This document shows positions 7,496 to 15,054 of a stretch of DNA of 64,000 nt, piece by piece. The stretch covers positions 1 to 64,000 of the forward strand of contig JADFLR010000017.1 in NCBI GenBank assembly GCA_022564295.1, written 5' to 3'. The DNA comes from Bacteroidota bacterium (GTDB taxonomy: Bacteria; Bacteroidota; Ignavibacteria; Ignavibacteriales; Ignavibacteriaceae). The position numbers and the translations under genes were made by a program. Under the pieces are notes generated by a model, which was not told where the DNA came from, did not search any database, and saw only the letters and a list, made by a program, of their open reading frames with translations. Each line of letters begins with the position of its first letter. Within the stretch, counting starts at the first letter, position 1.

Positions 7496-8464
7496 CTAAT
7501 TTTCGAATTCCATTACATTTTTTACTTTAATTATTTCGGCTGCAATGCTAATTGCGATTTCTTCCGGAGAATCTGCTTCAATCTCTAAGCCAATTGGTGT
7601 ATGCACACGATTAAAAAGTTTTTCATCAACTCCGTCTTGGCGCAGTAAATCGAATATTGATTTTATTTTCCTTTTGCTGCCCATCAACCCGATATACTTT
7701 ACGTTTTTGTTTATTACTGATTTCAAAGTAGCACTGTCACATTCAAGCATAGGTGTAACTATAATTATATACGATCGTTCACCTTCTATAATTTTACTTC
7801 CTATCTCTTCATACTTTGTAATAATTATTTCGTCTGCATATTCATTTCGTTTAATTGTAAAGACATCTGCCCGGTGATCAAACACAACAACATAAAATCC
7901 AATAGATTTCATAATACGTGAAACGGCTAAACCAACGTGTCCCCCTCCTGAGATGTAAGCTATCAATGGAAGTCCAATGCTTTCCTTATATTCCCAGCAA
8001 TCATCGGATTTATGAGTAAATAAAATCGGGTTAATTTTATTAGATTTATTATACCCAATTTTTTGGGGAGAAATTAATAACTCCCCACTCTGTTTTTCGT
8101 TGATTGTGGAGATTATCTCCTCAATTAAACTGATGTACGACTTATCGATAACACTGAAAAGTATTATTTGGTAACCACCGCAAATCAAACCCGATTTTTC
8201 AAATTTTGTTTTGTCGGTATGGTGCAGTCGTTTTATTCGTTTTGTTTCATTCCCGGAAATAAGATTGAGAGAATAATCAATCATATCCTTTTCCATAATT
8301 CCGCCGCCTATCGTTCCGAACTGTTCTGTATCTTTGCTAACAACCATTTTAAATCCCTGCCTTCCCGGTGAGGAGTTTGAGGATTCGGCAACGGTGAGCA
8401 ATACAACTTTTTTATCAGAGTTTATTGTCTTATGTATAAAATTCCAGAGATCAATTCCCTTCAT
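7496..8464 (-). CDS. xdhC: XdhC/CoxI-family molybdenum cofactor maturation protein
   Basis: This 322-residue protein has the XdhC N-terminal motifs (SSPGRQGFKMVV, GTIGGGIMEKD, SGLICGGYQ) and a C-terminal Rossmann fold (AYISGGGHVGLAVSRIMK; VVVFDHRADVF; YIGLMGSKRK). XdhC proteins bind molybdenum cofactor, promote its sulfuration and deliver it to xanthine dehydrogenase-type enzymes. It is the first gene of the leftward operon, with 58 bases to the YgfK-like gene, and the 363 bases upstream should hold the promoter. Family assignment is firm; the gene symbol is by family. Confidence 0.85.
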   Translation of the reverse strand: MKGIDLWNFIHKTINSDKKVVLLTVAESSNSSPGRQGFKMVVSKDTEQFGTIGGGIMEKDMIDYSLNLISGNETKRIKRLHHTDKTKFEKSGLICGGYQIILFSVIDKSYISLIEEIISTINEKQSGELLISPQKIGYNKSNKINPILFTHKSDDCWEYKESIGLPLIAYISGGGHVGLAVSRIMKSIGFYVVVFDHRADVFTIKRNEYADEIIITKYEEIGSKIIEGERSYIIIVTPMLECDSATLKSVINKNVKYIGLMGSKRKIKSIFDLLRQDGVDEKLFNRVHTPIGLEIEADSPEEIAISIAAEIIKVKNVMEFEN

Positions 8465-8728
8465 TGTTTACCAATTATTTGTAAAATGAATAAATAACAT
8501 AATATTAAATGCTTATCTAATTAATTATTTAGAATAAATCAATGCTGAGCATTTAAATATAAAGAAAGCTATAATTGAAATGGATGCAAAAAAATGAATA
8601 TTACTATTGAATAATTTTAACACAAAATCTATCAGTTGCTGTTTCCCATTCTTAAGATTATTTTGGAGGGAGTGTGAATTGAAATTTATTATAAAACGAT
8701 TAAACTCAAACATTCGTTTATTGAGAAC
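8465..8728. other. Intergenic region left of the cassette array
   Basis: AT-rich, with a short perfect palindrome (AATGCT/AGCATT). GGAGGG followed 8 bases later by TTG opens a plus-strand frame of 17 codons (MKFIIKRLNSNIRLLRT) that ends just inside the first cassette. It may be the start of a gene cut by cassette insertion, or chance. The leftward 62-codon ORF here is not convincing. Confidence 0.3.
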
Positions 8729-8827
8729 TTAGCGACAAGCAGGAAAAAATAAAACTACAATTGGACAAATCAAATCATCAGAATTAGGTAATTAAAATTC
8801 ATTGAATATAAGCTAAACAATAGGAAA

Positions 8828-9358
8828 ATGATTTTGGATTTACAACCAACTTTAGAAAATGAATTAATCATCTTAAGACCAATAAGTGAAAATGATTTTG
8901 AATCATTATATCAAGTGGCGAAAGACCCATTAATTTGGGAACAACATCCAAGTAAAGACCGATTTAGAAGAGATGTTTATGCAGACTTTTTTAAAGAGTC
9001 TATGGCTTCAAAAGGAGCGCTACTTATAATAGATAAAGCAAGCAACGAAGTAATTGGAAGCACAAGATTTAAACCAATTACTGGAGTTGAAACTGCTATT
9101 GAAATTGGTTGGTCGTTTCTATCAAGAAAATATTGGGGCGGAGTATTTAATAAATCTATGAAGAAATTAATGATTGACTACGCTTTCGAATCAATAGAAG
9201 ATGTCATTTTCTATATTGGAAAAGAAAATACACGTTCTCAAAAGGCTGTTGAGAAAATTGGTGGTATTAGAATAATAGAACCAAAATATCAGCATTTAAT
9301 TAAAAAAAATCAAAATGATTTCACCTATCTAATAAACAAGAAAGAATGGAAAAATTAA
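8828..9358 (+). CDS. GNAT family N-acetyltransferase, copy 1
   Basis: This 176-residue RimJ/RimL-type acetyltransferase has the N-terminal LILRPISENDFESLYQVAKD, a central strand EIGWSFLSRKYWGG and the acetyl-CoA-binding region with ENTRSQKAVEKIGG. Such enzymes transfer acetyl groups to amines of proteins or small molecules (including antibiotics); the substrate here is unknown. The start ATG matches the equivalent one in copy 2. The two proteins differ at about 10 of 176 positions and the homology covers the whole cassette. Confidence 0.8.
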   Translation: MILDLQPTLENELIILRPISENDFESLYQVAKDPLIWEQHPSKDRFRRDVYADFFKESMASKGALLIIDKASNEVIGSTRFKPITGVETAIEIGWSFLSRKYWGGVFNKSMKKLMIDYAFESIEDVIFYIGKENTRSQKAVEKIGGIRIIEPKYQHLIKKNQNDFTYLINKKEWKN

Positions 9359-9372
9359 TTAAAAGAATACCA

Positions 9373-9440
9373 GCCGCAAACAAAGTATTGACAATAATAG
9401 CTGCAAAGCGCAGATACTACGCATAGCCAAACCGTTGTGC
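9373..9440 (+). repeat. attC-like palindrome after GNAT copy 1
   Basis: The left box GCAAAC and the right box GTTGTGC are near-complementary and enclose imperfect stem arms with a GCTGCAAAGCGCAG hairpin core. The predicted exchange point is G9434^TT. It is homologous to the site after GNAT copy 2, but the stem has diverged more than the gene. Confidence 0.5.
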
Positions 9441-9453
9441 GTCATTATAAAAA

Positions 9454-10452
9454 ATGAATTCAAACAAAATGAAGGCAATTGTATGCACAAAATACGGACC
9501 TCCTGATGTTCTTCAGCTCAAAGAGGTAGACAAACCTACTCCGAAAGATAATGAAGTACTGATAAGAATATACGCCTCGACAGTAACATCAGGGGACGTG
9601 AGGATTCGAAGTTTCACATTCGCTCCCTGGTTCTGGCTCCCCGGGAAAATAATGTATGGTCTCACAGGACCAAGAAAACAAATATCAGGGAATGAGCTAG
9701 CTGGGGAAATTGAATTAGTAGGCAAAGATGTAACACGATTTAAGAAAGGTGACCAGGTGTTTGGAGCGACCAGCGGGTTATTGTTTGGTGGTACAAATGC
9801 CGAGTACAAATGTTTGCCTGAAGACGGGATGGTGGCACTCAAACCGGCCAATATGACCTATGAAGAAGCCGCCGCCGTTCCTATTGGGGGAGGTTCAGCA
9901 TTGCATTTTCTTAGAAAAGGAGCGATCCAGAGCGGACAAAAAGTCCTTATCTATGGAGCCTCTGGAAGTGTAGGCACTTTTGCAGTACAGCTTGCCAAAT
10001 ACTTCGTGGCAGAAGTGACCGGAGTATGCAGTACCACGAATGTAGAACTGGTGAAATCTCTGGGAGCCGATACGGTCATTGATTACACCAAAGAGGATTT
10101 TACCAAAAGCGGCCAGACCTATGACGCCATTTGTGATATGGCTATCAAGACTTCGTTTTCGCGTTGTAAAAGCTCCCTAAAGGAAAGAGGGGTCTATATT
10201 ACACTTGATTGGCCTCTTCTTCAGGCACTATGGACTTCAATGATAGGTAGCAAGAAAGTAATATTTGGGGTACCACCCGAAAGAATTGAAGATTTGAATT
10301 TCCTCAAAGAACTTATTGAGGCGGGAAAGATAAAATCGGTCATTGATAGACGCTATCCGTTGGAACAGACTGCCGAGGCTCATAGCTATGTTGACAAGGG
10401 TCACAAAAGGGGAAATGTAGTCATAACTGTGGAACATCATAACAAAGCCTAA
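9454..10452 (+). CDS. Zinc-independent MDR oxidoreductase (quinone oxidoreductase/enoyl reductase-like)
   Basis: This 332-residue medium-chain dehydrogenase/reductase has the GroES-like N-terminal domain ([32 protein letters not shown]) and a Rossmann domain ([36 protein letters not shown]). The NAD(P)H-binding motif AxGxVG is present as ASGSVG; the catalytic-zinc ligands of alcohol dehydrogenases are not seen. It probably reduces quinones or activated alkenes. A second start at 9469 (MKAIV) is equally likely. Its base composition is clearly richer in GC than the flanking genes, as is that of the SDR gene 28 bases downstream in the same cassette. Confidence 0.8.
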   Translation: MNSNKMKAIVCTKYGPPDVLQLKEVDKPTPKDNEVLIRIYASTVTSGDVRIRSFTFAPWFWLPGKIMYGLTGPRKQISGNELAGEIELVGKDVTRFKKGDQVFGATSGLLFGGTNAEYKCLPEDGMVALKPANMTYEEAAAVPIGGGSALHFLRKGAIQSGQKVLIYGASGSVGTFAVQLAKYFVAEVTGVCSTTNVELVKSLGADTVIDYTKEDFTKSGQTYDAICDMAIKTSFSRCKSSLKERGVYITLDWPLLQALWTSMIGSKKVIFGVPPERIEDLNFLKELIEAGKIKSVIDRRYPLEQTAEAHSYVDKGHKRGNVVITVEHHNKA

Positions 10453-10480
10453 CAAATGAGTATGAATCCGTATCATTACA

Positions 10481-11383
10481 ATGGATATTAATAAAATGAC
10501 AAATAAACAGACAATACTGATTACTGGAGTGACTGGATCCATTGGGGGAGGAGCTGCGGTCGCACTGGCAAAACGTGGCGCTAGAGTTGTGTTGCTCGGG
10601 CGTAAGCTCGAGAGATTAGAAGCCAGGGTGGATTCTATCCGTGTGGCTTTATCTGAAGCGCAGATCGATTATCAGGATACGGACATTGCCACGCTGGTAA
10701 TCGACTTCTCTGATATGGAGTCCGTAAGGCTCGCGGCCGCGGAGGCGTTGAACCGATTTCCAATGATACATGGACTGATATTATCTGCCGTTGCCCAAAC
10801 CCCAAAAAAGGGTCCGAACATCCTGCCCAGCGGTCATAAGGTGATTTTTGCAACAAACGTCATGGGGCCGTTTCTGTTTACCCAGCTGTTGTTAGACAGG
10901 ATGCAGCAATCAGACGGATTGGTCCTTCATGTGATTGCACCATTCTATAAAGAAATCGACTTGGATGATCTTGAAAGCATCAAGAAACACAGCACAAATA
11001 CGGCGTACGAAAGGACCAAGACAATGCACCGAGTTATCGCTGCGGAGTTGGCTCGACGATATGAAGGAAAAATCTCCTCTGTCGCATTCAATCCTACGTT
11101 CATCATCGATAAAACAGATCCGGAGGTAAAGAAAAGGTGGCTATCCACACTCGTGGGGTTTTTCTTTTATATGGGGTCAGTTTTCTTTGCAAAGCCACCT
11201 GCGGTCGCGGGTGAGCCTATGGCAGACCTGTTGCTCTCTCATAAAGATCGTAGTGCAATCAATGGTGCTTTGTTCAAACTATATAAACGCATCAATAAAC
11301 CTGATAAAGCAATGAACGATGAGGTATTAGGAAAAAGGTTGTGGGATGAGTTGGTTTTACTAACAGGACTAACGCAAGAATGA
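10481..11383 (+). CDS. Short-chain dehydrogenase/reductase
   Basis: This 300-residue SDR of the retinol-dehydrogenase-like type has the cofactor motif TGVTGSIGGG (TGxxxGxG) near residue 14, an active-site YERTK (Y-x3-K), and the strand LVIDFSDMESVR. A second in-frame ATG at 10496 (MTNKQTIL) is also possible. It follows the MDR gene after 28 bases and shares its higher GC, so both probably arrived together as one two-gene cassette. Reaction class (NAD(P)-dependent carbonyl/alcohol conversion) is by family; substrate unknown. Confidence 0.8.
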   Translation: MDINKMTNKQTILITGVTGSIGGGAAVALAKRGARVVLLGRKLERLEARVDSIRVALSEAQIDYQDTDIATLVIDFSDMESVRLAAAEALNRFPMIHGLILSAVAQTPKKGPNILPSGHKVIFATNVMGPFLFTQLLLDRMQQSDGLVLHVIAPFYKEIDLDDLESIKKHSTNTAYERTKTMHRVIAAELARRYEGKISSVAFNPTFIIDKTDPEVKKRWLSTLVGFFFYMGSVFFAKPPAVAGEPMADLLLSHKDRSAINGALFKLYKRINKPDKAMNDEVLGKRLWDELVLLTGLTQE

Positions 11384-11428
11384 AGCCCGAAATGTAGTTA
11401 TAAAGATAAATTGAAAAAAATAACGAAC

Positions 11429-11559
11429 ACACAACAACGTATAAAAATAATAGCCTAAATTATGCGAGATTTAACTGTTTGTATCCCGAATAAAATTAGT
11501 AGTAAACTGAACTTTTCTACAACCACAATCGGCTACTATTCTTATACTTAACGTTGTAG
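11429..11559 (+). repeat. attC-like palindrome after the SDR gene
   Basis: The arm GTATAAAAATAATAGCC pairs with GGCTACTATTCTTATAC, almost perfectly, with CAAC and GTTG boxes at the outer ends and about 75 bases of loop between. The predicted exchange point is G11553^TT. This is the clearest long stem of the array and the type seen at the ends of integron cassettes. Confidence 0.55.
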
Positions 11560-11580
11560 TCAATTGAAAAAAAACATAAT

Positions 11581-11796
11581 ATGAAAATATTTGGACAAAT
11601 TTTAATAGGTATCGGATTAACACTTTTAATAGGAGGAATTGCAAGTTTTTATTTTGATAATGTTGAACTTGATTATTGGTTTGGAAAAATCAATTCTGAA
11701 TATGGTCGTTTTTTGTGGATATTAGTAAATCTAAGTATTGCTTTAATTGGATTTTCACTCATTCGGTTTACTAATCGAAAATCAAAAAAGAAATGA
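11581..11796 (+). CDS. Small membrane protein, two transmembrane helices (71 aa)
   Basis: Residues 5-26 (LIGIGLTLLIGGIASFYF) and 43-64 (FLWILVNLSIALIGFSLI) are hydrophobic helices, with a short acidic loop between and a basic C-terminal tail (NRKSKKK) likely in the cytoplasm. It is the only gene of its cassette. No family recognised and no function inferred. Confidence 0.55.
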   Translation: MKIFGQILIGIGLTLLIGGIASFYFDNVELDYWFGKINSEYGRFLWILVNLSIALIGFSLIRFTNRKSKKK

Positions 11797-12131
11797 ACAA
11801 CATAGAACTTAACAAAGTATGATGATGGAATTGAGTTTTATGTTTCCATATGTATTGGAAATCTAACGGTAATAAATAAAGAAGTACTGGGACAGAATAA
11901 AAACTGGCTACAACAAAGTGTATAAATCATTGGGCAATAAATGATTAAATCAATGTTAGTGCTTTTATATAAACTAAGATATAAACCGAAAATGAAGCGT
12001 TTCAAAATGCCAAACGCTTCTTACACTCACCGTTAGCTACAAGCGGGAAAAAATAAAACTACAATTGGACAAATCAAATCATCAGAATTAGGTAATTGAA
12101 ATTCATTGAATTTAAGCTAAACAATATGAAA
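11797..12131. other. Non-coding part of cassettes 3 and 4
   Basis: This 335-base stretch holds no convincing gene. It contains the attC-like palindrome at 11906-12040 and, after it, about 90 bases of leader shared almost exactly with the region before GNAT copy 1 (from TTAGC onward), which probably carries the GNAT promoter and ribosome-binding site. Confidence 0.5.
11906..12040 (+). repeat. attC-like palindrome after the small membrane protein
   Basis: GGCTACAACAAAGTGTATAA on the left pairs with TTACACTCACCGTTAGCTAC on the right, with GCTAcAAC/GTTAGC as outer boxes. The inner part has GGGC against GCCAAACGC. The predicted exchange point is G12032^TT, exactly where homology between the two GNAT cassettes begins. 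Confidence 0.55.
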
Positions 12132-12662
12132 ATGATTTTGGATTTACAACCAACTTTAGAAAATGAATTGATCATCTTAAGACCAATAAGTGAAAATGAT
12201 TTTGAATCATTATATCAAGTGGCGAAAGACTCATTAATTTGGGAACAACATCCAAGTAAAGACCGATTTAGAAGAGATGTTTATGCAGACTTTTTTAAAG
12301 AGTCTATGGATTCAAAAGGAGCTTTACTTGTAATAGATAAATCAAGCAACGAAGTAATTGGAAGCACAAGATTTAAGCAAATTATTGGAGCTGAATCTGC
12401 TGTTGAAATTGGATGGTCGTTTCTATCAAGAAAATATTGGGGCGGAGTATTTAATAAATCTATGAAGAAATTAATGATTGACTACGCTTTCGAATCAATA
12501 GAAGATGTCATTTTCTATATTGGAAAAGAAAATACACGTTCTCAAAAGGCTGTTGAGAAAATTGGTGGTATTAGAATAACAGAACCAAAATATCAGCATT
12601 TAATTAAAAAAAATCAAAATGATTTCACCTATCTAATAAACAAGAAAGAATGGAAAAATTAA
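12132..12662 (+). CDS. GNAT family N-acetyltransferase, copy 2
   Basis: This 176-residue paralogue of the gene at 8828-9358 is about 94 percent identical, with substitutions such as P to S before LIWEQ, A to D in MDSKGALL, and changes in the KPITGVETAIE segment. The ORF-track start 36 bases upstream is not used because copy 1 has no ATG there. The same acetyl-CoA-binding features are present. Copies have diverged slightly in the middle of the protein, so both may be functional with different substrates; this is inference. Confidence 0.8.
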   Translation: MILDLQPTLENELIILRPISENDFESLYQVAKDSLIWEQHPSKDRFRRDVYADFFKESMDSKGALLVIDKSSNEVIGSTRFKQIIGAESAVEIGWSFLSRKYWGGVFNKSMKKLMIDYAFESIEDVIFYIGKENTRSQKAVEKIGGIRITEPKYQHLIKKNQNDFTYLINKKEWKN

Positions 12663-12675
12663 TTAAAAGAATGCC

Positions 12676-12747
12676 AGCCGCAAACAAAAGCTATGACGAT
12701 AATAGTTGCTAAGAGCAGCTACTGCACATAGCCAAATCGTTCGCACA
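12676..12747 (+). repeat. attC-like palindrome after GNAT copy 2
   Basis: The left box GCAAAC and the right box GTTCGC are complementary except for one base. GCTATG pairs with CATAGC inside, and AGTTGCT with AGCAGCT near the loop. The predicted exchange point is G12739^TT. It overlaps the false N-terminal extension of the next ORF. Confidence 0.55.
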
Positions 12748-12753
12748 CATAAG

Positions 12754-13326
12754 ATGAAAATCAGACTACTAATAATATTTTTACTAATTTTTAACCTTGC
12801 ATATAGTCAGGTTAAAGATACGTTGAGTGTATCAGCACTGAAATTGACGGAACAAGAAGTAACTTATGATCCAGCTTATTTTTTGATCGATTATCCAAAT
12901 GGTGATATTCCGAGTGATAAAGGAGTTTGTACAGATGTAATTATTAGGGCATACCGATTAATTGGAATTGATTTACAAAAAGATGTTCACGAGGATATGA
13001 AAGCTAACTTTGATAAATATCCTAAAGATTGGGGATTAAAAAAACCTGATAAAAATATTGATCACAGAAGAGTTCCTAATTTAATGACTCTGTTTGAAAG
13101 AAAAGGAACCGTAAAACCGATTACGATAAAACCAGAGGATTATTTACCAGGCGATTTAGTCTGTTGGAATTTAGGGGGCGGAATTTTACATATTGGAATT
13201 GTAGTTCATATAAAATCTGATTACGGATTAAGATATTTAATTGTCCATAACATAGGAGCAGGACAGGTGATGGAAGATTGTTTGTTCGACTTTAACATAA
13301 TTGGGCATTACAGATATAAAAATTAA
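12754..13326 (+). CDS. DUF1287-family exported protein (YijF-like)
   Basis: The start at 12754 (MKIRLLIIFLLIFNLAYSQ) gives a clear signal peptide; the ORF-track start at 12706 would run through the attC-like site. The mature protein has DUF1287 hallmarks: YPNGDIPSDKGVCTDVIIRA, IDHRRVPNLMTLFERKG and PGDLVCWNLGGGILHIGIV, with a Cys and a His arranged as in NlpC/P60-like or CHAP-like cysteine peptidases. A cell-wall or peptide-cleaving role in the periplasm is plausible from the fold but untested for most members. It is the last recognisable cassette gene. Confidence 0.75.
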   Translation: MKIRLLIIFLLIFNLAYSQVKDTLSVSALKLTEQEVTYDPAYFLIDYPNGDIPSDKGVCTDVIIRAYRLIGIDLQKDVHEDMKANFDKYPKDWGLKKPDKNIDHRRVPNLMTLFERKGTVKPITIKPEDYLPGDLVCWNLGGGILHIGIVVHIKSDYGLRYLIVHNIGAGQVMEDCLFDFNIIGHYRYKN

Positions 13327-13330
13327 TTAC

Positions 13331-13399
13331 GTCTGCTAACAATGGCTATAATTCAGCTCGACGATGAGTAAAAATGAATACCGTTCTAAACTTTTACTC
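13331..13399 (+). repeat. Decayed attC-like end and AT-rich hairpin
   Basis: GCTAACAATGGCTATAATTC has the form of an attC left half, but only a weak right half (CCGTTCTAAAC) follows. GAGTAAAA and TTTTACTC form an 8-base stem at 13366-13399 that reaches the stop codon of the leftward symporter gene and could act as a weak terminator between the converging genes. Confidence 0.3.
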
Positions 13400-14994
13400 T
13401 ATTTCTTCTTATACTCAAAATGTTCCTCAGAAAAATATTTTTTCGTCATCTTTTTTAATGAGGTGGAAAGTAAAACAATTGCAATAAGATTCGGGAAGGT
13501 CATAAATCCTAAAGCTGCATCACCGAAAGACCACACAGCTTCCAACTCGGCTACAGCCCCAATAAATACGAATAAAACAAATAACCATTTATATGGTAAA
13601 ATAGCTTTCTCACCGAATAAATAATTAGCAGAACGGTCTCCGTAAAACGACCAGCTAATTGCAGTTGAGATTGCAAAAAGTAAAACTGAAACTGTAACAA
13701 TTTTATCACCGTACGCAGTTAACCAGCTTAGTCCTTCTTTAAAAGCAAACGATGTTAAAAGACTGCTGTTAAGCATTTCACCACTGAAATTCGGGTCAAT
13801 CCTTTCAACAAAAAATTGTGTGTGATGCCATGCATTTGTAACAAGAATAACCAATCCGGTTAAGCTGCAAATTATAATTGTATCGATAATTGGACCTAAC
13901 ATTGCAACCGTACCTTCGCGTATAGGATAATTTGTTTTTGCAGTTGAGTGTGCTATTGCCGCACTTCCTTGTCCCGCTTCATTCGAGTACAATCCGCGTT
14001 TTACACCCCAGAGCATTGTATTTAAAATAACAATAAACATTCCTCCGGTTACTCCGGCAATTTGTGCGGGAGGGTTAAACGCCATACTAAATATAAGATC
14101 AAAGCTTTTTCCTATTTCGGAATAGTTAGCCATTAAAATAAGAAGAGTTGCGAATACATAAATAGCTGCCATAATTGGAGCGAGGTAACCAGTTACACGC
14201 CCTATCCTTCTTATACCTCCGATGATTACCATACCAACAAGTGCAGCTAAAACTAATCCGTTTATAACTTGCTGATATGAAACTGCAAAGCTGCTCCAAA
14301 GCACATGTTTAACTGTTAGGAAATGATTTGCACCAAGCAGTTGAACAGTTTCGGAATAAATCTGATCTGAAACTGTGAACGATTGAATTGCATTACCTGT
14401 TGCAAACGAGCAGATAACAGCAAAGCTGGCAAATGCAACAGCGAGCCAGCGCCAGTTTCTGCCAAGTCCTTTTTCGATAGTGTACATCGGTCCGCCGGCA
14501 GTATTTCCATCTTTATCAATATCTCTGTATTCAATTGCTAATGATGCTTCGGCATACTTTAAAGTTGTACCGAAGAATGCAGTTATCCACATCCAGAATA
14601 ATGCGCCCGGTCCTCCGTAATAAATTGCCGTAGCTACACCTGCAATATTTCCGATTCCAACAGTAGCGGATAGAGCAGTTGTTAAAGCTCTAAAATGATT
14701 CAAATCGCCCGGATCATCCGGGTTATCGTACTTACCCATGGTTACTTTAATACCATGCCACATATAACGAAGCTGGGGGAAGCCGAGTTTAATAGTTATA
14801 AATACACCCGTACCAACTAACGCAATAACCATTAAAGGAATAAGTCCTAACGGGAGATCTTTACTTGGGAATGATTTGAAGAAATCAAAATTACCCGGGA
14901 ATGACCAAACGGTTTCGAAAAATTCAACCCCGCCAATAATCAGCACAATTATTATAATACCAAAAGCTAAAATACCGGCTGTACTTTTTTTCAT
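13399..14994 (-). CDS. Sodium:alanine/glycine symporter (AGCS family)
   Basis: This 531-residue polytopic membrane protein shows the AGCS signatures ALSATVGIGNIAGVATAIYY, GGPGALFWMWITAFFGTTLK and GLYSNEAGQGSAAIAHSTA. AGCS proteins import alanine, glycine or related small amino acids with Na+ or H+. It lies 60 bases downstream of another sodium-coupled amino acid transporter on the same strand, so the pair may be co-transcribed and serve uptake of peptide-derived amino acids. Length is slightly above the usual 450-500, because of an N-terminal extension with an extra hydrophobic segment (ILAFGIIIIVLIIGGVEF). Confidence 0.85.
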   Translation of the reverse strand: MKKSTAGILAFGIIIIVLIIGGVEFFETVWSFPGNFDFFKSFPSKDLPLGLIPLMVIALVGTGVFITIKLGFPQLRYMWHGIKVTMGKYDNPDDPGDLNHFRALTTALSATVGIGNIAGVATAIYYGGPGALFWMWITAFFGTTLKYAEASLAIEYRDIDKDGNTAGGPMYTIEKGLGRNWRWLAVAFASFAVICSFATGNAIQSFTVSDQIYSETVQLLGANHFLTVKHVLWSSFAVSYQQVINGLVLAALVGMVIIGGIRRIGRVTGYLAPIMAAIYVFATLLILMANYSEIGKSFDLIFSMAFNPPAQIAGVTGGMFIVILNTMLWGVKRGLYSNEAGQGSAAIAHSTAKTNYPIREGTVAMLGPIIDTIIICSLTGLVILVTNAWHHTQFFVERIDPNFSGEMLNSSLLTSFAFKEGLSWLTAYGDKIVTVSVLLFAISTAISWSFYGDRSANYLFGEKAILPYKWLFVLFVFIGAVAELEAVWSFGDAALGFMTFPNLIAIVLLSTSLKKMTKKYFSEEHFEYKKK

Positions 14995-15054
14995 TTATTA
15001 AATGCTCTTCTTAGTTAGTAAGAATTGAAACTATTATTCGTATATGTTCTGTCT

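Larger units (their letters stand above)
8729..13389 (+). mobile_element. Integron-like gene cassette array without an integrase
   Basis: Gene units are separated by imperfect palindromes of about 70-135 bases whose outer ends are an AAC-containing box and a GTT-containing box, as in attC sites. Units are: GNAT copy 1 (8729-9434), MDR plus SDR (9435-11553), a small membrane protein (11554-12032), GNAT copy 2 (12033-12739) and a DUF1287 gene (from 12740). The two GNAT units are homologous from exactly TT at the left to exactly G^TT at the right and unrelated outside, which is what integrase exchange between G and TT predicts. All coding sequences face right. No intI or attI is in the window. 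This is inference from structure; no attC covariance search was possible. Confidence 0.6.

Noticed and set aside
8525-8713. 62-aa leftward ORF
   Set aside because: No ribosome-binding site, AT-driven hydrophobic composition, and no neighbouring gene on that strand that it fits with.
9513-9851. 112-aa leftward ORF (and similar ones at 10237-10542, 10635-10856)
   Set aside because: Antisense shadows of the MDR and SDR genes, open because of the higher GC there.
12706-12753. N-terminal extension of the DUF1287 ORF
   Set aside because: It is translated from the attC-like palindrome; the internal Met starts a clean signal peptide.
13366-13399. Firm bidirectional terminator
   Set aside because: The stem is wholly AT-rich apart from two G/C pairs and has no clear T run; kept only as a weak possibility.
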